From contig JAQGOW010000222.1 of the NCBI GenBank assembly GCA_028293405.1, forward strand, positions 1 to 7,842: a stretch of DNA of 7,842 nucleotides, read 5' to 3'. The notes below the pieces were generated by a model, which was given only the letters and a program-made list of their open reading frames with translations, ran no database searches and was not told where the DNA came from. The DNA comes from Verrucomicrobiales bacterium (GTDB taxonomy: Bacteria; Verrucomicrobiota; Verrucomicrobiia; Limisphaerales; Palsa-1400). Of this stretch, positions 1 to 5,363 are shown piece after piece. Every line of letters begins with the position of its first letter. Positions within the stretch are counted from its first letter, which is position 1. The translations under genes and the position numbers were made by a program.

Positions 1-1035
1 CGTTCGAATTTCGATAGCTCGGTTAACTACACTTTGCAGGAATATGCGAATGACGTCGTGTTTTACATCGGCGAAGTTTGCAATCAGGAAAAAGTTCCGC
101 ATCCGCAGATTGTCAGCGAAAGCGGTCGCGCGATTGTCGCGCATCACAGCGTGTTGATTGTCGAAGTCATCGGCTCGATCGAAAAGACTAACTCGGGTGG
201 GACATTTACCTACGGTGAGAACGAGCATGCGATCGTTCGTGACCTGCTCGATATTCGTAAGAACTTGAGCAAGCTGAACAAGCTTGAGGCTTATCACGAC
301 GCTTCGGAACGCAAGGAAGAGGCCCAGCAGATGTTCACGCTCGGGTTGCTCGACCTCCCGGACAAAGCGAAGCTCGAAACACTTTATTGGGAAATCGCGA
401 CGGAAATCGTCCAGAGTTTTCGCGGCGCCGGCTATGTTCCCGAAGAAATCAAAAACCTGGAGGACAGTCTCGCCGACCAGTTCGTCTGCAATTTTTCCGT
501 GTTCCAATCGTTGCTCGACCATTGGGCGCTCGGGCAATTATTTCCGATCATGCCGATTAGTCGGTTGAACGAAACGCCGACGCGCGAAGGCACTTTGGTC
601 GACATCACGTGCGATTCCGATGGTCAGGTGAAAAAGTTCATCGACCTGCGCGACGTTCGCGACACGCTGCCGTTGCACCAACTCAGAATCAACAGCAACG
701 GCGTGCAGGAACCGTATTTTGTCGGGTTCTTTTTGATGGGCGCGTATCAGGACATCATGGGCGACTTGCACAACTTGTTCGGTCGCGTCAATGAAGTGCA
801 CGTGTTCCTCGATCCCGACGAACCGGCTGGTTATTACATCGAAGAAATTATCGAAGGCTCGACGATTATTCAGGCGCTCACGTCCGTGCAATACGACGAG
901 AACGAAATGAAACGCCAGATGAAGGCGCAGGTTGATGAGGCAATCAAATCCGACCGCCTCAAGCCGAGCGAAGGCATGCGCCTCCTCGACGAATACGAAA
1001 AGAATCTTAAAGACTACACCTACCTGGGTGCGTAA
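1..1035 (+). CDS. speA: Biosynthetic arginine decarboxylase (SpeA), C-terminal part, 5' truncated by window edge
   Basis: PLP-dependent decarboxylation of arginine to agmatine, the first step of the agmatine route to putrescine and spermidine; cytosolic. The frame is open from base 1, so the gene starts upstream and the TTG at 34 is not a real start. About 344 residues are visible, roughly the C-terminal half of the ~650-residue family. Recognisable SpeA motifs, in order: SVNY followed by a YAND segment, SESGRAIVAHH near local residues 40-50, QLFPIMPISRLNETP near 180, DITCDSDG at local residues 201-208 with the conserved active-site Cys at 204, and GFFLMGAYQDIMGDLHNLFG near 243-262. It ends in YTYLGA, matching the normal SpeA C-terminus (YTYL in E. 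coli), so the 3' end is intact. The N-terminal PLP-lysine region lies outside the window. A 42-base gap precedes the next gene, with no clear terminator in it. Confidence 0.95.
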   Translation, partial: RSNFDSSVNYTLQEYANDVVFYIGEVCNQEKVPHPQIVSESGRAIVAHHSVLIVEVIGSIEKTNSGGTFTYGENEHAIVRDLLDIRKNLSKLNKLEAYHDASERKEEAQQMFTLGLLDLPDKAKLETLYWEIATEIVQSFRGAGYVPEEIKNLEDSLADQFVCNFSVFQSLLDHWALGQLFPIMPISRLNETPTREGTLVDITCDSDGQVKKFIDLRDVRDTLPLHQLRINSNGVQEPYFVGFFLMGAYQDIMGDLHNLFGRVNEVHVFLDPDEPAGYYIEEIIEGSTIIQALTSVQYDENEMKRQMKAQVDEAIKSDRLKPSEGMRLLDEYEKNLKDYTYLGA

Positions 1036-1077
1036 TTAGAGTTTTACGGTTTTGCCGGTGGGTTACAATGGGCAGGC

Positions 1078-1950
1078 ATGATCGCTCGATTTGTAACGGT
1101 TGTTTCGATTTTCGTTTCGTTTGCTCTCAACACCATGCACGCCGCAGAACCTGTTCAAGAGACTCGCGTGATGTCTTTCAACGTCCGGACCTCCACGGCG
1201 TTCGATGGGGAAAACGGTTGGTCGCATCGCAAAGAGCTGTTCTTTCGAACAGTCGAGGCATTCAATCCCGACCTGATCGGATTTCAGGAAGTCCGTCCCG
1301 ATCAGCACGACGATATTTCCGCGCGCATGAAAGATTACGCCGTCGCTGGTGTGGCGCGCGATGACGGCAAGCGCAAGGGCGAATGGTCTTTGATCGCATT
1401 TCGCACCAATCGATACGCATTGCTCGACTCAGGAAATTTTTGGCTCAGCGATAAACCGGATGTGCCGGGAAGCGTTGGCTGGGACGCAAAGCTGACCCGG
1501 CTTTGTTCGTGGGTCCGCCTCCAGGATAAGGCGAACGGCAAAGAGTTTGTCTTTGCCAATACGCATTACGATCACGTTGGCCACCTGGCGCGAGAGAATT
1601 CGTCGCGACTCATTATGAAAAAATTGCCGCAGATCTCGCACGGCAATCCGATCATCATAACCGGCGATTTTAATACGAGGGAGGACGATCCGCCGTATCA
1701 GACGATTATGCATCCAACCGAACCCGGCATGGCGCACTTCATCGACAGCTATCGCGAGGTCCACCCGAAACGCTCGCCTGACGAGTCCAGCTTTAGCGCA
1801 TTCAAAGGAACGGTGCACGGCTCGCGGATTGATTTCATTCTGCACACGCCCGAACTGCACGCTGTCTCGGCCACGATTGACCGGACGAAATCCGCCGAAG
1901 GAAAGTTTCCGTCCGATCATTATGCAGTGACGGCAGTGCTGCGGTGGTGA
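1078..1950 (+). CDS. Exported endonuclease/exonuclease/phosphatase (EEP) superfamily hydrolase
   Basis: Metal-dependent phosphoesterase of the DNase I/exonuclease III fold; the substrate (nucleic acid, sugar phosphate or phospholipid head group) cannot be read from sequence. 290 residues. Residues 1-23 form a hydrophobic signal peptide (MIARFVTVVSIFVSFALNTM then HAA), so the protein is probably periplasmic or secreted. The EEP motif set is complete: MSFNVR with Asn35, IGFQEV with metal-ligand Glu71, NTHYDH with His163, ITGDFN with Asp197 and Asn199, and the C-terminal SDH (279-281), with His281 as the catalytic-pair histidine. The domain fills the mature protein with no extra module. The ATG at 1078 is chosen because it gives the signal peptide; the spacer before it has only a weak purine-rich GGGCAGG. 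Secreted proteins of this type are often named only as EEP family protein. Confidence 0.9.
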   Translation: MIARFVTVVSIFVSFALNTMHAAEPVQETRVMSFNVRTSTAFDGENGWSHRKELFFRTVEAFNPDLIGFQEVRPDQHDDISARMKDYAVAGVARDDGKRKGEWSLIAFRTNRYALLDSGNFWLSDKPDVPGSVGWDAKLTRLCSWVRLQDKANGKEFVFANTHYDHVGHLARENSSRLIMKKLPQISHGNPIIITGDFNTREDDPPYQTIMHPTEPGMAHFIDSYREVHPKRSPDESSFSAFKGTVHGSRIDFILHTPELHAVSATIDRTKSAEGKFPSDHYAVTAVLRW

Positions 1951-1953
1951 GCA

Positions 1954-1991
1954 CATAAGCGAAAAACTTCTCGCGAAATTTCGTTCTTATG
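1954..1991. other. Imperfect hairpin containing a 10-bp palindrome, between the EEP and kinase genes
   Basis: CATAAG at 1954-1959 pairs with CTTATG at 1986-1991, and CGAAA at 1960-1964 pairs with TTTCG at 1979-1983, leaving a 2-base bulge on the 3' side. Inside it, CGAAATTTCG at 1974-1983 is a perfect palindrome. There is no T-run after it, so it is not a standard intrinsic terminator. Its place 27 bases before the kinase start would suit an operator or an mRNA processing hairpin, but that is inference. Confidence 0.35.
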
Positions 1992-2017
1992 ACAACTTTA
2001 CCTCGCAGTTCGCGTAT

Positions 2018-2866
2018 ATGGATTTCAGTCAAATCGCCAAGAACCAGCCGAGCGCTGAGCCCGGTCGCTTTGGGCGTTTTTATTGCCAGGAGTTGATCAA
2101 CAGCGGCGGCATGGCCGACATCTGGGTCGCCACCGACCAGGACGGCAAGAACTATGCCCTGCGCCGATTGCACAAGAATCTTCGGTTCAACTTCGTCGCG
2201 CGCAAACGCTTTTTTCGCGGGTGCGAAATTCTTTCTAAAATTCACACGAACGAATTTGTCATCACTTACGTCGAACACGGCACGATCGATCTCACGCCGT
2301 ATCTGTTGATGGAATACGTCGAAGCAACGAACTTAAAAATTGTTCTCAGCCGACAGGACCCGATCCTTGCGGAGAACCTCGCGCAGATCATTATCGACTC
2401 CGCCCTTTCGCTCGAACATGTGCACGAGAGCGGCTACATGCATCTTGATTTCAAACCCGAAAATATTTTGGTGACGCGCAGTGGCGGCGTGCGGTTGGTC
2501 GATTTTGATCTCGCGCAGCCTAAACCCGACGAGCCGATCACGATGTCGAAAACGCCGGGCACGCCCGCTTACATGGCGCCCGAACAATTGTTGAAGGAAC
2601 CGTTCGACGCGCGTGCGGATATTTTTTCTTTCGGCGTGATGGCTTACGAACTTCTCACCGGCAACAAGCCGTTTCCCGGCGAAACGCCCGAAGAAATTTT
2701 GCGCGCAGAACTGAGCGGACCTCCAACGAATCCGCGCGAGTACAATGCGGATATTCCAGCGGCTTTGGAACCGGTTTTACTCAAGTGTCTGAAGCGGGAA
2801 CCGGCTCAGCGTTACCCCTATATGAGCGTCGTGGTGCGCGATTTGCAGGGTGCATTATATGTTTGA
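2018..2866 (+). CDS. Hanks-type Ser/Thr protein kinase-fold protein with degraded nucleotide-binding motifs
   Basis: 282 residues, a bare kinase domain with no membrane segment or sensor domain, so cytosolic. Conserved: catalytic-loop Asp144 in HLDFKPEN (142-149, HRD read as HLD) with Lys146 and Asn149; metal-binding Asp162 in DFD (162-164, in place of DFG); the activation segment TPGTPAYMAPE ending in APE at 187-189; Asp201 of helix F; and GVMAYELLTGNKPF after it. Unusual: the glycine-rich loop reads NSGGMA (28-33) where bacterial kinases have GxGGMG; the VAIK lysine position is Arg49 (YALRRL); and aligning RFFRGCEIL with the usual RFxREAxxL puts Gly68 where the helix-C Glu should be. The Lys-Glu salt bridge is therefore probably absent, although Arg50 or Glu70 could substitute. 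It may be a weak kinase or a pseudokinase. The ATG at 2018 lacks a ribosome-binding site. The SWIB gene follows after 82 bases. Confidence 0.92.
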   Translation: MDFSQIAKNQPSAEPGRFGRFYCQELINSGGMADIWVATDQDGKNYALRRLHKNLRFNFVARKRFFRGCEILSKIHTNEFVITYVEHGTIDLTPYLLMEYVEATNLKIVLSRQDPILAENLAQIIIDSALSLEHVHESGYMHLDFKPENILVTRSGGVRLVDFDLAQPKPDEPITMSKTPGTPAYMAPEQLLKEPFDARADIFSFGVMAYELLTGNKPFPGETPEEILRAELSGPPTNPREYNADIPAALEPVLLKCLKREPAQRYPYMSVVVRDLQGALYV

Positions 2867-2924
2867 GTGGATTGCGGCTGCGTTTGGCGCGGATGTGTCA
2901 ACAATAAATAAGTTTGCAATCTGA
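2859..2924 (+). CDS. Possible 21-residue ORF overlapping the end of the kinase gene
   Basis: ATG at 2859 lies 5 bases before the kinase stop codon at 2864-2866 and opens a +1-shifted frame that ends with TGA at 2922-2924. The product would begin MFEWIAAAFGAD, a short partly hydrophobic peptide. The overlap would permit translational coupling. Nothing else supports translation: there is no ribosome-binding site and no recognised family, and an ORF this short easily arises by chance. Confidence 0.15.
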   Translation: MFEWIAAAFGADVSTINKFAI

Positions 2925-2948
2925 ACCAGTTAAGTACAGATACAGAGC

Positions 2949-3218
2949 ATGGCTACTACAAAAAGAAAACCAAGTGCAGCTTTCATGAAACCGGTTCAAC
3001 CGGATGAGGCCCTGTCGAAAGTCGTCGGCAGCGCTCCTCTTCCGCGCACCGAACTCACCAAAAAACTGTGGGTCTACATCAAGAAGAATGGTTTGCAGGA
3101 CGCGAAGAAGCGGACGCAGATCAACGCCGACGATAATCTCAAGGCGGTCTTCGACGGTAAGAAATCGGTCAGCATGTTCGAAATGACCAAGCTCGTCTCT
3201 GGTCATTTGAAGAAGTAA
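2949..3218 (+). CDS. Stand-alone SWIB/MDM2-domain protein
   Basis: 89 residues and lysine-rich. A short basic tail (MATTKRKP at 1-8) leads into a SWIB domain over about residues 20-88: VGSAPLPRTELTKKLWVYIKK, then LQDAKKRTQINADDNLKAVF and KKSVSMFEMTKLVSGHL. These are the usual SWIB landmarks (LPR-ELTKKLW-YIK, I-AD--LK-VF, MFEMTKL). In eukaryotes the domain sits in SWI/SNF-associated BAF60 and, in related form, in MDM2. In bacteria it is known mainly from Chlamydiae and relatives, alone or fused to topoisomerase I, with an unsettled role that may be DNA or chromatin related. The full domain is present and nothing looks truncated. The ATG at 2949 has no clear ribosome-binding site. A strong terminator lies about 80 bases past the stop, so transcription probably ends there. 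Confidence 0.93.
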   Translation: MATTKRKPSAAFMKPVQPDEALSKVVGSAPLPRTELTKKLWVYIKKNGLQDAKKRTQINADDNLKAVFDGKKSVSMFEMTKLVSGHLKK

Positions 3219-3251
3219 CTGCGCCTGGTTAGTTGCGACGGTCGCGACCCA

Positions 3252-3269
3252 AGGGTTGGAATGAACCCT
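3252..3269 (+). other. Small hairpin in the 3' leader of the SWIB terminator
   Basis: AGGGTT at 3252-3257 pairs perfectly with AACCCT at 3264-3269 around a 6-base loop. It sits between the SWIB stop and the terminator, so it would be in the 3' UTR of that mRNA. No function can be assigned. Confidence 0.3.
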
Positions 3270-3298
3270 GAAGCGCCGCTGTCTGTTCGCTTTTGCAC

Positions 3299-3329
3299 AA
3301 ACCACAGTCCGAAAGGGCTGTGGTTTTTT
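3299..3329 (+). terminator. Strong intrinsic terminator after the SWIB gene
   Basis: A 12-bp stem (3299-3310 with 3315-3326, one T-G wobble at 3308/3317) is closed by a GAAA tetraloop. The stem's 3' end runs into six T residues at 3324-3329. It faces the plus strand and most likely ends the SWIB transcript. Confidence 0.9.
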
Positions 3330-3337
3330 GTTACGGC

Positions 3338-3398
3338 AGTGCGAGGCTCCTGACGAGCCTTTAGCAACCTGACTCTCAAAATACGAAAGGCTCGCGCT
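3338..3398. repeat. Fold-back (inverted-repeat) element
   Basis: AGTGCGAG at 3338-3345 pairs with CTCGCGCT at 3391-3398 (one wobble). Inside, AGGCTC at 3344-3349 can pair with GAGCCT at 3355-3360, while CGAGCCTTT at 3354-3362 pairs perfectly with AAAGGCTCG at 3386-3394. The last two pairings exclude each other. The shape resembles palindromic intergenic repeats that occur in many copies in some bacterial genomes, but only one copy is in this window, so its repeat nature is inferred. Confidence 0.45.
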
Positions 3399-3455
3399 AC
3401 CAATCTCACCAAACCTCCCCTACGGCTTAACCGAGGAACTACGTTCGAGTACAAG

Positions 3456-3494
3456 AAAAAACGGGATCCGGCTGTTGAGCTACACCGGACCCCG
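3456..3494 (-). terminator. Intrinsic terminator facing the minus strand, with no assigned gene
   Basis: Read on the minus strand, 3494-3485 pairs with 3471-3462 over 10 positions (one G-U wobble at 3490/3466, the rest Watson-Crick) around a 13-base loop. Six T residues follow (3461-3456 on the minus strand). On the plus strand the stem has an A-C mismatch and no T-run, which fixes the orientation. No minus-strand gene lies upstream of it before the sulfatase gene. Confidence 0.65.
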
Positions 3495-3550
3495 CCCAAA
3501 CCGCACACGCGGCTTGGTGAGACACGCAATTGTGATATTAGCTATCGGCG

Positions 3551-3573
3551 TGCCAACGTCCTTACGTTCGGCA
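3551..3573. other. Bulged 9-bp hairpin
   Basis: TGCC at 3551-3554 pairs with GGCA at 3570-3573, and AACGT at 3555-3559 pairs with ACGTT at 3564-3568. C3569 is bulged and the loop is CCTT. It can form on either strand. It lies 57 bases upstream of the minus-strand terminator in minus-strand reading, so it could belong to a structured RNA there, or be a palindromic repeat unit. Confidence 0.4.
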
Positions 3574-3617
3574 AACCCCTTTAAAACCAAGCTTTTGTGT
3601 ATCTGTTTTGAGAAAAC

Positions 3618-3639
3618 CGTCCATTTTGCGTCCACTTTT
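3618..3639. repeat. Tandem 11-bp direct repeat
   Basis: CGTCCATTTTG at 3618-3628 is followed directly by CGTCCACTTTT at 3629-3639, matching at 9 of 11 positions, and then by TGGGACA. GTCC at 3630-3633 and GGAC at 3642-3645 form a short inverted pair. It is suggestive of an insertion-sequence end or a regulator site, but no transposase fragment is present. Confidence 0.35.
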
Positions 3640-3705
3640 TGGGACACTCTGGTTAGTATCTATCGACCGGAAACCTCGTTATGTGGGTGACCGTGCTAAC
3701 CTGTG

Positions 3706-5103
3706 ATGAAACTTACTTTTCTACGTCTGTGTGCCGTTTTAGGGATGGCATTGGCTTGCGGCAACTTCTCAGCCCGTGCTGCTGATAAGCCGAACATAAT
3801 CCTCATCAACGCAGATGACCTGGGTTACGGCGATCTCAGTTGCTACGGCCAAAAGGAATTCAGCACCCCGAACCTCGACCGTCTGGCGCAAGAAGGCGTG
3901 CGGTTCACCCAGGCTTACGCTGGCGACGCGGTTTGCGCCCCGTCGCGCTGCTCTCTGATGACCGGCTATCACACCGGCCATACACGCGTGCGCAGCAACG
4001 GTCATCGAGGCAAGAAAGGCGGCATCCTGGAACCGCAGGACACGACGATTGCCGCGGTTCTGAAGACGGCGGGATACAGCACCGGAATTTTCGGCAAGTG
4101 GGGTCTGGGAGAACTCGGAAACTCAGGCGCACCCGCCAAAAAGGGTTTCGACGAATTCTTCGGCTTTCTCGACCACAACGAAGCGCACGTTTATTACCCC
4201 GAATACATGTGGAACAATTCTGGCAAGGTTCAGCTCGGCCGAAAATTTTACAGTCACGATCTGATTGTTAGTAACACGCTCGATTTCGTTCGCCGCCACA
4301 AAGACGGCCCGTTCTTCATCTATCTCGCGGTCACCATTCCCCACGCTGGTATGGAAGTTCCAGCTGATTCCGAACAACCGTTCCTCGGCAAGTATCCCGA
4401 GAAAGCCTACACAGCCGGTCGCTACTTATATGCCACCAATCATCATCCGCTGGCCACCTTTGCTGGCATGGTCACGCGTTTGGATCGCGACATCGGACGT
4501 TTAACAGCGCTCCTGAAAGAACTCGGCCTAGATTCGAACACGCTCATTATCTTCACAAGCGATAACGGGGCACACAACGAAGGCGGCGCGAATCCTGAAT
4601 TCTTCAACAGCACCGGCGGCCTGCGCGGCATCAAGCGCGATCTTTATGAAGGCGGCATTCGCATTCCAATGATTGCGCGCTGGCCCGGCCACATCAAACC
4701 GAGCACGGTCAGCGACCAAGTCCTGGCGCATTGGGACATGTTGCCAACGTTAGCCGAAGTCGCCGGTGCAAAAGCCCCGACCAGCATCGACGGCATCTCC
4801 ATGCGCCCTGCCCTACTCGGCAAATCGCAACGGAACCACGAATTTCTGTATTGGGAATTTCACGAACGGGGTTTCGAACAAGCGGTCCGCATGGGTGATT
4901 GGAAAGCTGTTCGTCACAACCAGCAATTGCTCGAGTTATATAGTTTCAAGAGCGATCCCCACGAGCAAAAGAACGTCGCAGCTCAAAACCCCACTGTAGT
5001 AGCAAAAATCGAAGATTATCTAAAAACTGCGCGTTCCGATTCTGCCGAGTGGCCCATCCATTACAAATTGGATAAAGAAGCCAATCGCCGCCATGAATAT
5101 TGA
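3706..5103 (+). CDS. Secreted family-S1 (arylsulfatase-type) sulfatase
   Basis: Hydrolyses a sulfate ester through a formylglycine residue; the substrate is unknown, with sulfated polysaccharide or glycan a reasonable guess. 465 residues from ATG 3706; a GTG directly before it (3703) would add one residue. A signal peptide ends near residue 25 (ARA before ADKPN), so the protein is exported. Motifs: calcium ligands Asp37-Asp38 in NADDLGYGD; the formylglycine site CAPSR at residues 77-81 (Cys77 at 3934-3936) followed by CSLMTGYHTGHTRVR; GKWGLGELG with its conserved Lys; FTSDNGAHNEGG with the C-terminal Asp-Asn metal ligands; and GGLRGIKRDLYEGGIRIP. The length is typical for the family and both ends look complete. 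Activity would need a formylglycine-generating enzyme or anSME encoded elsewhere. There is no ribosome-binding site at good spacing. The gene is flanked by the structured intergenic region and a tRNA gene, so it is probably transcribed alone. Confidence 0.95.
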   Translation: MKLTFLRLCAVLGMALACGNFSARAADKPNIILINADDLGYGDLSCYGQKEFSTPNLDRLAQEGVRFTQAYAGDAVCAPSRCSLMTGYHTGHTRVRSNGHRGKKGGILEPQDTTIAAVLKTAGYSTGIFGKWGLGELGNSGAPAKKGFDEFFGFLDHNEAHVYYPEYMWNNSGKVQLGRKFYSHDLIVSNTLDFVRRHKDGPFFIYLAVTIPHAGMEVPADSEQPFLGKYPEKAYTAGRYLYATNHHPLATFAGMVTRLDRDIGRLTALLKELGLDSNTLIIFTSDNGAHNEGGANPEFFNSTGGLRGIKRDLYEGGIRIPMIARWPGHIKPSTVSDQVLAHWDMLPTLAEVAGAKAPTSIDGISMRPALLGKSQRNHEFLYWEFHERGFEQAVRMGDWKAVRHNQQLLELYSFKSDPHEQKNVAAQNPTVVAKIEDYLKTARSDSAEWPIHYKLDKEANRRHEY

Positions 5104-5120
5104 AAATCGTTCAGCGATTT
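5104..5120 (+). terminator. Weak terminator-like hairpin after the sulfatase stop
   Basis: AAATCG at 5104-5109 pairs with CGATTT at 5115-5120 around TTCAG, immediately after the stop codon. Only three T residues follow within the stem's 3' arm, so efficient termination is doubtful. Confidence 0.3.
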
Positions 5121-5141
5121 ACGCGGTCGCAAATTATGCTT

Positions 5142-5169
5142 TTGTGTTATCAGGTGGCCGTGCTAGTGT
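5142..5169 (+). promoter_or_regulatory. Possible promoter for tRNA-Ser
   Basis: TTGTGT at 5142-5147 and TAGTGT at 5164-5169 are separated by 16 bases. Both are partial matches to sigma-70 boxes (first three bases of -35; first two and last base of -10). The spacing would start transcription just before the tRNA at 5182. Position is the main support. Confidence 0.25.
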
Positions 5170-5181
5170 AGCCGGAATAGC

Positions 5182-5273
5182 GGAGAGGTGGCTGAGTGGC
5201 CTAAAGCGGCGGTTTGCTAAACCGTTGTACGAGTAAAATCGTACCGGGGGTTCGAATCCCCCCTTCTCCGCCA
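5182..5273 (+). tRNA. tRNA-Ser(GCT), CCA encoded
   Basis: Class II tRNA reading AGC/AGU codons. Acceptor stem GGAGAGG (5182-5188) pairs with CTTCTCC (5263-5269), with one G-T wobble. Discriminator G5270 is followed by a genome-encoded CCA at 5271-5273. The anticodon stem GCGGT/ACCGT encloses the loop TTGCTAA with anticodon GCT at 5216-5218. The long variable arm typical of serine tRNAs is a 6-bp stem (5227-5232 with 5239-5244). The T stem GGGGG/CCCCC encloses TTCGAAT (5251-5257). Seven T residues at 5274-5280 may serve termination. No intron or attachment-site duplication is visible. Confidence 0.98.
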
Positions 5274-5363
5274 TTTTTTTGTACCCGTCTGTCGTTCTCG
5301 TCCTCCTCCTCGTCCTCGAAATTGATTGAAGAACGCGCACGCACAATTAAAAATCCTCGTGAC

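Larger units (their letters stand above)
3331..3705. other. Gene-free intergenic region rich in inverted repeats
   Basis: About 375 bases with no convincing protein gene on either strand: the open frames here have no recognisable motif and no start-site support. It holds a fold-back element (3338-3398), a minus-strand terminator (3456-3494), a short CCGC/GCGG hairpin (3501-3512), a bulged hairpin (3551-3573) and an 11-bp tandem repeat (3618-3639). The sulfatase promoter must lie toward its right end, but no convincing -35/-10 pair was found. Confidence 0.6.

Noticed and set aside
1429..1956. 175-residue minus-strand ORF
   Set aside because: It is opposite the EEP gene, whose full motif set establishes the coding strand.
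3462..3494. tRNA gene on the minus strand, suggested by TGTAGCTCAACAG
   Set aside because: Only a D-arm-like word is present. No anticodon arm or T arm follows; the flanking sequence forms a terminator stem instead.
3203..3529. 108-residue minus-strand ORF over the SWIB terminator and intergenic region
   Set aside because: It crosses the plus-strand terminator, the fold-back element and the minus-strand terminator, is Arg/Ser-rich, and has no recognisable motif.
3475..3690. 71-residue plus-strand ORF upstream of the sulfatase
   Set aside because: It spans several hairpins and the tandem repeat and shows no family motif; most likely chance.
5182..5273. tRNA-linked integration site
   Set aside because: I found no repeated tRNA 3' end, integrase or mobile-gene content on either side in this window.
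5214..5363. N-terminal extension of the propeller protein starting inside the tRNA
   Set aside because: It overlaps the tRNA and encodes a Ser-rich low-complexity stretch; the ATG at 5364 gives a sensible domain start.
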